Below are positions 1 to 10,224 of a stretch of DNA of 64,000 nt, piece after piece (the first letter of the stretch is position 1; each line of letters opens with the position of its first letter). Where the stretch lies: positions 787,675 through 851,674 of the forward strand of contig JANAVB010016200.1 in assembly GCA_029216955.1 (NCBI GenBank). The letters run 5' to 3'. Made by a program: the position numbers and the translations under genes. A model generated the notes under the pieces. The model saw nothing but the letters and a program-made list of their open reading frames with translations. It made no database searches and was not told the origin of the DNA. The stretch is from Iris pallida (taxonomy: Eukaryota > Streptophyta > Magnoliopsida > Asparagales > Iridaceae).

Positions 1-811
1 GATAGGCGAACTAATGTTGAATGTGTTCGAAGAGATAAACTATACGAAACATCTTGATGAATGAACGATATTGATATAACGTAAAATTGGTTGAAACGTG
101 AGTTATTGTATGATGGCTTTACCGAACGACTCGTACCCCGTGTGTCGAATATTGGGATGTGTGTAGGAAATCGATGCTCGATGTTTAGAAATCGGAGTGA
201 TGCAAGCTTGGGTAGAAAACCCCATACCATCGATTTGGTTCGACCTTAGGATGGGATCAGTGTTGATATCGTTGTTTGGGAACTATGATTCCAGTGCTGA
301 CGAGAGACATAGCCTAGCGGTTCGAAAGACGTTTCGGTACGAAGCGATAGAATTATGGAGGTACCACTCGCGAGTCTCGGCTGACATGCACGTATATCAG
401 GGATGCCCGAATATGTGCACGATCCGACTCGAGTGGTGATGGCGAATTCTCTATCATGAGGCTTGGCTGAAATGCATGTATTTTGGGGACGCTTAGAATA
501 TGTGCACGATCCAACTAAGTGATACGTTGAATCAAGTGAGACTTGAGGAACGGGAAAGTGTTGGAGATTTTGAAATTGTAAGTTCCGAAGAAATGTTGAC
601 GATAACGCGATCATTGAATTGAGACGAGTTCGAATGTTGGTTAATCGGTTGGTGTGCCTTACGACTAAGTTAGCGATAAGCACGGGCGTGGCTCGGAATC
701 GAAGAAATGCGTAGGCGGAGTGGGTACGATTAAGTCTTGGACATAGAAATGTTAGGATGGTTTGCCTTCAGAAAAGTCTCGAGGACGAGACTTGTTCTGA
801 GTGGTGTATGT
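1..811 (+). other. Degenerate internal region upstream of the 3' LTR
   Basis: Expected to hold the integrase C-terminus and chromodomain of the gypsy element, but I see no recognisable domain and no long open frame. Two imperfect copies of an 86-bp-spaced block (about 378-436 and 465-524, sharing gaatatgtgcacgatcc) lie inside it, so part of the region is duplicated. The only readable element signature is the polypurine-tract neighbourhood at 780-811. Confidence 0.5.
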
Positions 812-3411
812 TGTAGTGCCCCGTCCCACGAAGTCAATCGGAGGAATCGAAACGCCGACGGCGTTCGGACTTGGCCTTACAACGGCGACTCGAAGACATC
901 GCTTAGGTGGGGTAGTTTCGGTGAACTTGCCTTATCTCAATCTTCACTTAATAATTCGTGTGTTGTCAACTTGCACAAGTAGGCTTAATAATAAAAGAGA
1001 CGAACCCACATAGCTAAAGGGAATTATCCCGACGGATCGAATCGAGTTTAGAACATGGAAAACGTCCCACGGTCGGATTAGAGTTAGTGCACGGTGTGCT
1101 TTGAAAACGACACTCGATCCTTCGTCCCACGGCTTGGGAGAGGGAAAAGTTGGTATCGACACAAACAATGAGTTAGCCTAAGTCATAGGCGTCGCCCGCG
1201 TAAATGCTCGATAAAGCATACATGTTTCCACTGCGCAAGGCTTGGCATAGCCTTGGCTCGTCCCACGTGTTAAGTTGTAGGCTTGTGTAAGTTAGGCAAA
1301 GTTATGCCGATCGGCCTAAGTCATTCCAAGTGCCGTCCCGCTCTTTCTGCGGTTGTCAAGTTAAATAGTCCTACGATCTCAAGGGCCGTCATATAACGTG
1401 ACTTGGGTGATAGCGTCGCGTAGGACGTAAGTCAGTTAAAGGCACGAGCCACGGTTGGCACGATATAAAGTTAGCCACGGACTTTGGCACTTCGGGAACA
1501 CTTTTGTTCAAGTTAAGTTGGAAGGCTATGTAGTAGTCATTCCCTCGAGTTCAATGAAGTTCGAGGCGGTCCCTCGGTTGGGAGTCTCGTATTCCTATCC
1601 ATGTTAAGATATTCGAGGCGGTCCCTCGGTTGGGAGTCTCGCGTTCCTATCCACGTTAAGATGTTCGAGGCGGTCCCTCGGTTGGGAGTCTCGCGTTCCT
1701 ATCCACGTTAAGATGTTCGAGGCGGTCCCTCGGTTGGGAGTCTCGCGTTCATATCCACGTTAAGATGTTTCGAGGCGGTCCCTCGGTTGGGAGTCTCATG
1801 TTTCTATCCACGTTAAGATGTTCGAGGCGGTCCCTCGGTTGGGAGTCTCGCGTTCCTATCCACGTCAAAATGTACGAGGCGGTCCCTCGGTTGGGAGTCT
1901 CTCGGTCCCGAGGCACGTTATGCCAAGTATGATTCAGAGCACGAGTTGCTAAGTGTAGTTCCAATCGTACCAACAAATTAGGCCATGCATTTACGTGAGT
2001 CTAGATGTCTCGTAGGTGCGTGGTCATTGAACACCTTGTCGACAAGGATTTCTGCCTAGACTGGTTATACGCCGGGGCACCGGGCCCAGTCATCCTAGGG
2101 GGTAGACGTTATAGCAGCGCATGCTTTTATTGGGTGGATAGTCGGGGGCTTTCAACGGGGCTCGCTACCTGCGCTGAAGGACCCGTCGCCTACCCGAGCT
2201 ATGTCTGCGATGGCTTATCATGCCAGTGGCCTTTCATATAGATAATTGGCGTGCTAAGCGGCGAATCCGCATACACGGTTTCGGTCATAACAAAGAAAGT
2301 GTTAGCACGGTATGCGCTGAATGGTGAAATGTGTGCTCGATTGCACCCAAAGTTATAAAGCCTATGATTCGGCTATACATAAAGACACGTGCTTCGGTAC
2401 GAGATACGGCATCGTACTTGAGTTCTCAACACCGGTTCCACAAGTTGAGTTATACGTTTCGAGTTAAGTCTGGAAGGGCCGTAGGGCAAGTTTGGTTAAG
2501 TTGCGTTGAGTTGCTGGGCACGGCCTCGAAATACGATGTACGGCCGCATTGTCACAATACGAGTATAGGCAAGACTAAGCGATGAGGCACTACCCCAGAG
2601 ATAAGCACGAATCGAGTTCACCGCACGACCGAGTCGTTACGTTCCAGAGTATGGCACGAAAGGCAAGCACGATGCGATAAGTTGATGTTATTGGCATGAG
2701 AAGGTCTAGCGGTAAAGTATGAGTACACTATTAGTGCAAGGCACAGTAATAGTCTAAAAGACACAAAATAGACCAAGGCGTCGGTCCTAAAATCGATCCT
2801 AAGGCAAGAATAGAAAGACAATCGTAAAGGAGCTTGTATTGCACAAAGTAAAATAAACGTGTCGGTTTTGTATGGGTGGGCGAGGAGCTCACTCCACCAC
2901 TACAGTTGAGTACTGACACCCACACAGTGTTTATGTGCAGGCACAGGTAGAAGCTCGTGGTGCGGGGCTCGCTTGGATGCGTCGAGGCACGAAGTTCCTT
3001 GGCGATTTGAAGCGTGTGGCCGCGTGAAGACTAGACTTATATGGGACATAATGTATGGAAATCGTCTTCCGAAGCTTCCGTCAGCTCAAGCATATGAATC
3101 GAGAGATGAGAGAGAGCAGAGTGATTTGTAATGTGAGATGAGTGAATTTGAGTGATTGTAATCTCGGCCTTGCGCCCCCAATGTAACCGTTGTTTCGATA
3201 TCAATAAAGAGCTTCTTTTGAATGACTTGTATTTTGTTTTTAACTTCCGCTGCTAGTATTCAATGTCCCTGTTTGGGACTTCTCTGCGACGACCCCGTCG
3301 CAGCCGTTGAAATCGGCCGTTATGGAACCCGCCTTGCACGAGCACAATCTAGGCTCGTGCGGCATCACGTCTTAGCGAGGACGATCGCTCCTACGGGAGC
3401 GGGGCGTGACA
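812..3411 (+). repeat. 3' LTR of the Tekay-like gypsy element (2,600 bp)
   Basis: Bounded by TGTAGTGCCCCG at the left and GGGGCGTGACA at the right. The TGT...GTGACA ends resemble those of the other large LTRs in this window (46779 and the solo LTR ending at 8980). A plant polyadenylation-type AATAAAG lies near 3202, so R/U5 would be the last 200 bp. An array of 52-bp repeats occupies the centre. The partner LTR is outside the window, so age cannot be estimated. Confidence 0.8.
1560..1911 (+). repeat. Tandem array, seven 52-bp units, inside the LTR
   Basis: Units beginning TTCGAGGCGGTCCCTCGG start at 1560, 1612, 1664, 1716, 1769, 1821 and 1873 (the last begins TACGAGG and is truncated). The period is 52 bp with one 53-bp step. 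Units 2 and 3 appear identical; units 1 and 5 are more diverged in their second halves. Each unit contains the inverted pair GGTCCCTCGG / GGGAGTCTCG-like sequence. The array lies in U3, where such repeats often act as enhancers, but that role is inference. Confidence 0.9.
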
Positions 3412-5155
3412 GCAAGGCTCAAGAACATTGCTCTTGCGGATATTCCAGAGAACAATGAGGGTGCGGAAGAAACTTAAGTTTTCAATGAAGATGTAGTCCA
3501 AGAAGATGTTGTTGTTGAAACAACGGTTGAACCAGAACTAGATGAGTCGTCAGCTAAGCGTGTGAGGAGGCCGAAGGACTTCAGAAGTGACTTTATCACC
3601 TATCATGTGAAAGCAGATCCGCTTACTTACCTATGATGAGATGATGAAGACCAGAGACGCAATTTTCTGGAATGGGGCGATTGATAATAAAATTGATTCC
3701 ATCACCTCAAATAATACTTGGGTGTTGGTTGATCTTCCTGAAGGAGCTAAACCCAATGGATGCAAATGGATCTTCAAGAAGAAGATGAAAGCAGACGGAA
3801 CTATTGACAAGTTCAAGGCTAGGTTGGTAGCCAAGGGGTTTTCTCTGAAGCAGGGGATCGACTACTTTGACACGTATGCTCCAGTAGCTCGGATGACCAC
3901 CATCAGAATGTTGATTGCTCTCGCAGCGATACATAAGATGGTGATACATCAGATGGATGTGAAAATGGATTTCCTAAATGGCGAGCTGACCGAAGAGATT
4001 TACATACAACAGCCATAAGGATTTGTCGTCAAGGGTCTTGAAATAAAGTCTGCAAGTTGGTAAAATCCTTGTACGGTCTTAAACAGGCTCCCAAGATGTG
4101 GCATGAGAAATTTGACAAGGTTATAAGGTCAAATGACTACGTGGTCAGCGAGACAGACAAGTGTGTTTACACGAAGTTCGCTGATGGAAGTGGTGTGATC
4201 GTTTGTCTGTACATGGACGACATGCTTATCCTGGGTACGGATATAGGTTGTATCACGGAGACAAAGAAGTTCATCTTGAGCAAGTTCAGTATGAAGGACA
4301 TAGGGGAAGCTGATGTGATCTTAGGGATCAAGATCATCCGGACAGACACTGGACTAGCACTGTCGCAGTCTCATTATATTGAGAAGATAATCACACGTTG
4401 CGGGTATCAGGATCTTCCAGGGATCGATACGCCGTACAGATGCGATCTGAACTGGAGCCTAATTCAGGGAAAAGCGTCAGGCAGCTAGAGTATGCAAGCG
4501 TAATCGGGAGTTTGATGTATGCTACTACTGTCACAAGGCCTGACATAGCTTTTGCCGTGGGAATGCTGAGTCGTTTCATGAGCAACCCAGACATTGAGCA
4601 CTAGAAAGCTGTGAAACATGTTATGAGATATCTCAAGAAGACTCAGACATATGCACTGCACTACAGCGGAGATCCTTCGATAGTAGAAGGCTTCAGTAAT
4701 GCCAGCTGGTGCTCATAGGTGGAGAGCGAGAGGTCCACCGGTAGATTCATTGTCACAATTGGTGGAAATACTATATCGTGGAAGTTGAAGAAGCAGACTA
4801 TGCTCTTGCGGTCTTCCATAGAATATGATTTTTTTGCACTTGATGCCGCAGCGGAGGAAGCAGAATGGCTTCGGAAGCTCATGTATGATCTTCCAGTGGT
4901 TGGGGCACAAATACCGGCAATACCGATATACTGCGACAACCAGGCAACTGCGGCGGTGCATCAAATGACCTCTTCAATGGGAAGAAGAGGACTGTGTGGT
5001 TGAAGCACAGGGTAGTACACGATCTTCTCAAGAGAGGTGTAATTGCAGTGATTGATGTTCGGAGTCAGAAAAACCTAGCAGATCCATTCACCAAGGGCCT
5101 CAAGCGCCAGCTGGTCGATGACACAGCAAGTAAAATAGGCTTGAAGGTATTATGA
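3412..5155 (+). pseudogene. Copia-1 reverse transcriptase and RNase H, decayed
   Basis: Encodes the C-terminal half of a copia polyprotein: the integrase-RT linker, then RT with WVLVDLPEGAKPNGCKW, KARLVAKGF, DTYAPVARMTTIRM and LYMDDMLILG (the YVDD box, here YMDD, near 4210), then RNase H with DASWC-like, SWKLKKQ and QLVDDTA motifs ending at a TGA at 5153-5155. The copia-2 RT is the closest relative in the window. Damage includes a small insertion at about 3630 that shifts frame (TTACTTACC), a TAA at 4016-4018, a TAG at 4486-4488, a TAG at 4603 and further shifts in RNase H. No functional product is expected. Confidence 0.9.
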
Positions 5156-6220
5156 TATTATATTATTGCAATCCTACTATAAAATTTTATGCTATTAGTT
5201 CAAAAAAATCTACTAGGCATCTAGCTTTTGGTTCAAGGGAGGACCATTAATCGGAAGAATATCAGAAATTATGGGTATATGCCCTATAGGGCATGGAGAG
5301 GTTACGGACCTACAACCACTGTTGTCTACTGTTATTTTCTGCGAAAAACGGATCCTGTGGGAAGGTTGGCTTAAACGTCTTAATAAGTTCTCAGGCAGAG
5401 TGAATGCCTGGTATGCTTTACAGGAAGCACGGTAGTACAGCACTACAAGGAGTGAAACTCTATGCTACTGTGGGGTGACTCCACCATGAGATTTCCGAAA
5501 GGGGTAATGCCTCGGCTTTGCGAGCCAAGTCACAGTGGTGTAGCACCGCAAATAGGCAGGTAGCCTAATGCTGTATATTAATATTAAAGAGGGTGTAGTC
5601 AGCACTACAAAGGGAAGGAGTTCCTCATGTTACAGTGGCACAACACCATAATGAGGTACCCGGATAGGGGTAAAGCCTCGGCCTTACAAGCCATGTAGTT
5701 GCGGCGTAACACCGCAAGGGAGCCTAAGGCTTCATACTGGGTAGTATGGCACTACAAAGAGGCGGTGATCTCATGCTACAGTAGTATGACACTACGATGA
5801 GGCTCCCGGTAGGGGTTAAGCCTCAGCTTTAGGCCATGTCATAGCGACGTAGCACCGCAAGGGAAGTACAAAGCACTTCATGCCATGTCTCTTTAATAAA
5901 GAACTCACCTATAGTGTATGGACGAAGAGATATCAGACCGTCTCTTGAGGGTAAACTTGTAGACGCCCAAAATTATATACTGAAACCAGGCTGGCACAGG
6001 GCCTTTAATGCGTAGCCAGAAGCACATGTAACTACATTATGTGAGTGGAAAGAATTTTAGCTATGGTGCAGAATTTAAGGCTCGGTCCATTCTTGTATTA
6101 TAGTCTCTTATTTGACCCATGCGGGAAGATTCAAGTCGCCAGCGACATCTCTCCTGATGCATGATGGACAGTTACTGTGGGGAATACTCAAACCCATATA
6201 TATAGAGATATGTAGGGGAT
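5156..6220 (+). other. Copia-1 3' non-coding domain with three structured repeats
   Basis: Between the RNase H stop and the 3' LTR there is no open frame. Instead there are three imperfect copies of a roughly 145-bp module (about 5425-5573, 5590-5735 and 5736-5885). Each carries GTGG/CCAC- or GTAG/CTAC-type short stems, an AAGCC-TC-GGCTT-like stem and a GCGGCG-TAA-CACCGC stem. The same three modules occur at the equivalent place in copia-2, so the domain is a conserved part of the element. The polypurine tract is TGTAGGGGAT at 6211-6220. Confidence 0.7.
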
Positions 6221-6257
6221 TGTTGGAGTTTGGCCTCTTTTTTATTTGGAAAGTTTA

Positions 6258-6300
6258 GTCCCACATCGGCTAGGCCAAAGGAGTTGTATCTCTATATAAT
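6258..6300 (+). promoter_or_regulatory. snRNA-type USE plus TATA module, 24-bp spacing
   Basis: GTCCCACATCG at 6258-6268 matches the plant upstream sequence element (RTCCCACATCG) of spliceosomal snRNA genes. A TATATAAT box starts at 6293, leaving 24 bp between them. In plants a 23-24 bp gap specifies RNA polymerase III (U6 type). A T-run at 6367-6371 follows after a CACATG...CATGTG stem, so a transcript of about 50 nt is conceivable. The motif and spacing are seen directly; transcription is inference. Confidence 0.5.
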
Positions 6301-6593
6301 AAACTATGCTTGTTTAGAGATACACATGTGGTGTGGAGGTGCACATGGGTGTGCCATGTGAGGGTATTTTTCTAATGGGAAAAAGGCTAAATCAACAATG
6401 AAAGCATTCATGCTTTTTGCTCTTGGAAAATTAATTTCCATTGGAGCTAAGACACGTAGGGGCTTAGCGACTCGGACTCGAACTCGATCTCATGGGCTCA
6501 TGAGGCGTAATGTGGCATTTTGTTGGCGCACTTTGCACTTAGCATGTCAGCATCGTCGCTAGGCGTATAGTGCGCTTAACTTGCGCTCGTTAC

Positions 6594-6823
6594 ACGAGCC
6601 ACTTGTGCAGCCGATCGTGCTGCCAGATTGTGTGGCCATGCAGCATGCCCAGTTGCCCAGCCAATTCCTGCGCCCAGTTGTGCGGCCTAGAGACGCACAC
6701 AGATGGTAACGAGCCACTTGCGCAGCCGATCGTGCTGCCAGATTGCGGGGCCATGTGGGGCACCCAGTTGCACAGCCCAAAGACGTGCCCAGTTGCACGG
6801 CCCAGTAGCACGCCAGTAGACGC
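6594..6823 (+). repeat. GC-rich 115-bp direct repeat in the copia-1 LTR
   Basis: Two imperfect copies, starting ACGAGCCACTTG at 6594 and 6709, share CAGCCGATCGTGCTGCCAG and continue with degenerate CCAGTTG blocks. They lie in the LTR segment missing from copia-2. Composition is far more GC-rich than the rest of the element, which suggests acquired sequence or local amplification. Several overlapping open frames here on both strands are by-products of the GC bias, not genes. Confidence 0.7.
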
Positions 6824-7609
6824 TGCCTGTTGGCACGCGGGGTGCGCAAGTGGCATAGTGTGCGTAGTGACACATGTTGCACGTGTTACGTAGGGTGCGA
6901 GTAGTGTGCGCAGTGCACTAGTGCGCACTGGAGCGGCTGTACGTACGTTGCGCAAGTGGCGCAGATGGTGCGCGATGTGCGTCCTTTGGCTCAGATCGTG
7001 TCTGTGCACGATTGAGCAGTTACAGCATGTTCAAGATATTTTCTTTCCACATCCCGAACATGTTGCTAACTGGACGGTTACAGAGCGAGTCTATATAAGC
7101 TTCTCTACTCTCTCTCTCTCTCTCTCAGGATACAAGTTCAGAATTTACATAAGACAGAAGTATTTTTCAGCACCATTCCTTGCATGTTTCCATGGAGTTT
7201 GAGAGTGAAGAGAAGCAGTACATCAGTGCCACTTAGCGTCGGAGTCCGTGCGCCTTCCGAGGAGTCAGAAGAGTGGAGTGTTCCAAAGTTCTCCGTCGAA
7301 CTTGCTGGTTCCTGAAAGCTGTTCGTGTGGGGCAAATTAAGCTTTGAGCAACGGTGATCATTTACCCCAGTAATCTTCTAACTATCGCCTATCATCCAAG
7401 TTGATGCTGCCTATAGCAATTCGTTATCTTCTTTTTAGAAGTACTACTGTCGTTTGCTACTGTTACGAAATCTTTTTAGATTTTTGTAATTCAGAATCCT
7501 CCAAGGATCTCTGTTGCGCACCTTCTTTGAAGTGTTGCGTTTAGACGTTGTTTTTACAATTGTTTTATTTTCTCAGTTTTCTATCAAAAATTATGCCCCT
7601 GCAATAACA

Positions 7610-8849
7610 GAATGTATGCTAGAGTTTTAAAAAGTGATCAATTAATTTCGTTTAGGAATAGTTAGGAGTCATCTTCCATCAAAAATCTTTGTAAACAAAA
7701 TTTAAGCAAGTGTATGTCCAGTTATAACCTCATCACTCCTCGGTAGATCGAAGTTCTCTGACAGAACGTATCGATTGACTTCCTCGGCTGGGCCTCGGTA
7801 GCCCAAATTTACGTATCGAGCCCGGTGCCGCTTCCCTTATTCTTGTTCTCTGTGCATTGATCGACTTCCTTGGCTCGGCCTCGATAGCCCCATCTACGTC
7901 GTCAGCAGCCGCAGCGGATAGCTCGACTGCGACACCGTGCTCAATGACAGAACGAAACCTATTAACAAAAGAAAGAGAAGGAGAGAACAAAGCAACAACA
8001 CCAAAAATAACAAGCAACAAAATTTAAGTTTTGAATCGAGTCATTAACTAACCCCATTCGTGCTTCGAAGGTGATGAGCCGTAGCCGCCGCCGCCTATTG
8101 CTGCTGCTCTGCTCGAGAGCTCGATCGCAGCGGCGCGTGTGATGGTCAGGTTCTTGAAGCGAGGATAGAGCCTCCACAAGCTAAGGTCTCTGCACTACCG
8201 GCCGGGGAAGGAGGAGGAGATGTGCGAGGTCCCAGAGCGTCAGGCGCACAGCCTCGTACTCGAAGGCTCGGGGGGCGGTGCCGATGGATCGGGGAAGGAT
8301 AAGAGGATGTGCCACAGCCACGGGGAGATGTCCACCGCCATCGATGCCCACCAGATCGGCTGGGCCCTCGACCGGGCCCAAAACAAGCCGCCGAGGTCCG
8401 ACCCCGGCAAGGAGCCCCATGGCAAGGATCCCCCCTCCGGTATTCACATGATAATTTTGAGAAGTATTAGTTGATTAAAAATTTGGGAATCTCTAGTGCG
8501 GGCTCGGGAGGGCTCTAGGGAGGGAAATATTTAGGAGCTCTTTGGCTGGGAAAGGGTCGGGGAAGGGAAATGAAAATTTGGAATAGTATTTTCCTCCCAT
8601 TGCTTGTTTATCATGTGAAAGTCACATGAAAACATATTTTTTATTTTATTTTATTTGTATTAAATTTACCAACGGTCATATGTGTTAGCAAATATTTAAT
8701 ATGTGTTATTAATGTTAAAATTTATTTCTTTGCATTTATACTAACGCTTTAGTTTCTAATGGTTCTGTACCATTAGTAATTCATAACGGCAAAAAACTGT
8801 TAGTAACTGAAAAAAAGAGGGGTTAGAAAATCCCTCTTTTGGTGTAGTG
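7610..8849. other. Unassigned sequence with a possible CACTA terminus and gene-like fragment
   Basis: At the right end, TTTTGGTGTAGTG (ending at 8849) is the reverse complement of a CACTACACCAAAA terminus, and the preceding 70 bp contains CTAATGG/CCATTAG and TTACTAA-type subterminal inverted motifs. I could not find the matching left terminus. Inside, 8240-8425 on the minus strand encodes a hydrophobic, protein-like stretch (AQPIWWASMAVDISPWLWH) without clear start or stop, possibly a captured host exon. Two diverged direct repeats lie at about 7770-7815 and 7856-7900. Nothing else here can be named. Confidence 0.35.
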
Positions 8850-8979
8850 ATATAGGGCACATTTGAGTTTTCATTCACCCATTATTTCGATTCCCCCTTC
8901 GAAAAAAAAAACTCTGCCTCCCTCCCCCGGCCCCCAGCCCTCAACGACCCCCTCACACCCGGCCCCTGGCCTTCGGCGA
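8850..8979. other. C-rich flank of the solo LTR, left side
   Basis: An unidentified host segment containing a short A-run and C-rich low-complexity sequence. It continues at 18807 once the solo LTR and its target duplication are removed. No gene is evident; frames reading P/S/T-rich peptides are composition artefacts. Confidence 0.5.
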
Positions 8980-9259
8980 TGTCATGACCCGCTCCCGAAT
9001 AATCGAGTACGAAACGAGTCATGCCCGGCCTACGCTGTCGTTGACAGCGCTAGTCAGCCGTCTAGTCTAGTCATCATCAGAATCATATACTCATGACAAC
9101 ATCTATCACGAATATACTACTACTATCCATCACAGATCACTATCCAGCAGTTATTACAGCCATTTACATGAATGTCCGGGTACAAAACTGGTAAAGATAA
9201 AGGCTAACTAAGTCTGCTACATATCATCAATACAACCAATCAAATCCTATTCAATCAAT

Positions 9260-9360
9260 CTACATCTCAGGAATATAGTCCCGGTCCTGACAAGCATCCG
9301 GAGTGAGCTCCGCTGCTGGGTCTATCTGCTGGCCATAGCAATCTAGGGGATCAATCTCAC
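9260..9360 (-). other. Exon-like acidic frame near the end of the solo LTR
   Basis: After a branch-point-like CCTGACTGG and a TTACAG acceptor, the minus strand opens a 32-residue acidic frame that begins EIDPLDC and ends RDYIPEM before a TAG at 9260-9262. The large element at 46779 has the same arrangement in both LTRs: CCTGACTGGA, then AG, then GTGA, then an acidic frame closing in a stop. The shared placement argues for a real terminal exon of an LTR-initiated transcript; the peptide itself matches nothing I know. Confidence 0.4.
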
Positions 9361-10124
9361 CTGTAATCAAAGATCCAGTCAGGAAAGGAGCAAAGTACAA
9401 TATACCTCAATAATACTCACCAATAGGATATCAATGAAACAGGTAAGCAAAGTAGCTGAATGACAGGTAAATATGAGATAATCAGAAATATGCACTAGCT
9501 ACGTTTAACATGTGTCATTGGACATCATCAATTATATGGGGACTAATATGTATCAGGCAAATTAAATGAATAATATGCAATTAGTCATGTAAATCAGGCA
9601 TGTCTAATGACAATGATATCAGTCATACAATAATCAGGCATGTCTGACGATAATGCTATCAGTTACGCATGTAATGGACATCAGACATATAAAATATGTT
9701 ATCAGGCACGAGTTGTCCAATATTTGTCTATCACATGTTTTATAATGTCCCCACCCGACACGAGAATCATGCAATCAAGTAAAACAGGTAAAGAAAGTGA
9801 AACAAGTAACATGATGACTAGTGTGTGTGCTCATGCATACAATGGTAGTAAAATCGAGTACATGTACTTGCCTTTTTTCCCGATTACTGTCACTGTCTTC
9901 TAAGGTACCTAAAATAGAAAAAAATGGAATTAGAGACATACCACTACCTTTGACCCTAATTAGTGTCCCTATTAGTTGACACTAATAGCAACCTTACTAA
10001 CTCACCTTTTAAAATAACGTTACTAACTATGCCCAAAGCCTAAGTCCAAGACCAATCCTCTATCAATGATCTTTAAACAATATTCTAACTCCCTAATCAA
10101 GTCAAACCCAAGTCCACCATATTC

Positions 10125-10224
10125 GTTTGGTTCAATGTAATGTAATCATAATCGCAATCTAATCAAATAGAATTTTTTCTATTTGATTAGATTGCGATTA
10201 CGATTATATTACATTGAACCAAAC
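10125..10224. repeat. 100-bp foldback element (MITE-like)
   Basis: A nearly perfect inverted repeat: GTTTGGTTCAATGTAATGTA at the left end pairs with its complement at the right end, with arms of about 48 bp and a loop of a few T residues at the centre. It has no coding capacity. I could not settle the target duplication, so the superfamily is undetermined. It lies inside the solo LTR and is therefore younger than that LTR. Confidence 0.75.

Larger units (their letters stand above)
1..3411 (+). mobile_element. 3' part of a Tekay/Del-like Ty3/gypsy retrotransposon
   Basis: The 3' end of an LTR retrotransposon whose 5' half lies left of the window. The stretch at 780-811 contains the gaggacgagacttgttctg signature followed by a G-rich run, which is the decayed end of integrase and the polypurine tract seen just before the 3' LTR of Tekay/Del chromoviruses. 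The LTR then runs from TGTAG at 812 to TGACA at 3411. Its right border is confirmed independently: from 3412 the sequence aligns base for base with the pol region of copia-2 (GCAAGGCTCAAG against GCAAAACACAAG), so this element is inserted in copia-1. The expected target duplication is GCAAG (3412-3416), and its partner should lie upstream of the window. No intact protein remains. Confidence 0.8.
3412..7609 (+). mobile_element. Copia-1: 5'-truncated Ty1/copia retrotransposon
   Basis: Contains decayed RT/RNase H, a 1,065-bp structured non-coding region and a 1,389-bp 3' LTR. It is closely related to copia-2 (10884-17570), with similarity starting exactly at 3412 where the gypsy element interrupts it. 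Gag, protease, integrase and the 5' LTR should therefore lie on the far side of that gypsy element, left of the window. The right border is TAACA at 7609, homologous to the copia-2 LTR end. The right flank GAATG (7610-7614) would be half of its target duplication. Confidence 0.85.
6221..7609 (+). repeat. 3' LTR of copia-1 (1,389 bp)
   Basis: Starts TGTTGGAGTTTGGC and ends GCAATAACA. Both termini and the last 200 bp align with the 852-bp copia-2 LTR, but copia-1 has about 540 extra bp in the middle, made of GC-rich, locally repeated sequence (about 6530-7030). A TATATAAGC box at 7092-7099 is followed by a CT microsatellite (about 7107-7127) and would be the main LTR promoter. A second, upstream promoter-like module is listed separately. 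Confidence 0.85.

Noticed and set aside
1560..1911. Possible satellite DNA
   Set aside because: Only seven units, confined to one LTR; an LTR-internal array is the simpler reading.
6559..7009. Overlapping open frames on both strands in the copia-1 LTR
   Set aside because: They sit in a GC-rich repeated block, have no domain, and overlap each other in several frames; GC bias explains the absence of stops.
7610..8450. Functional host gene
   Set aside because: No frame with start, stop and recognisable domain; at best a captured exon fragment.
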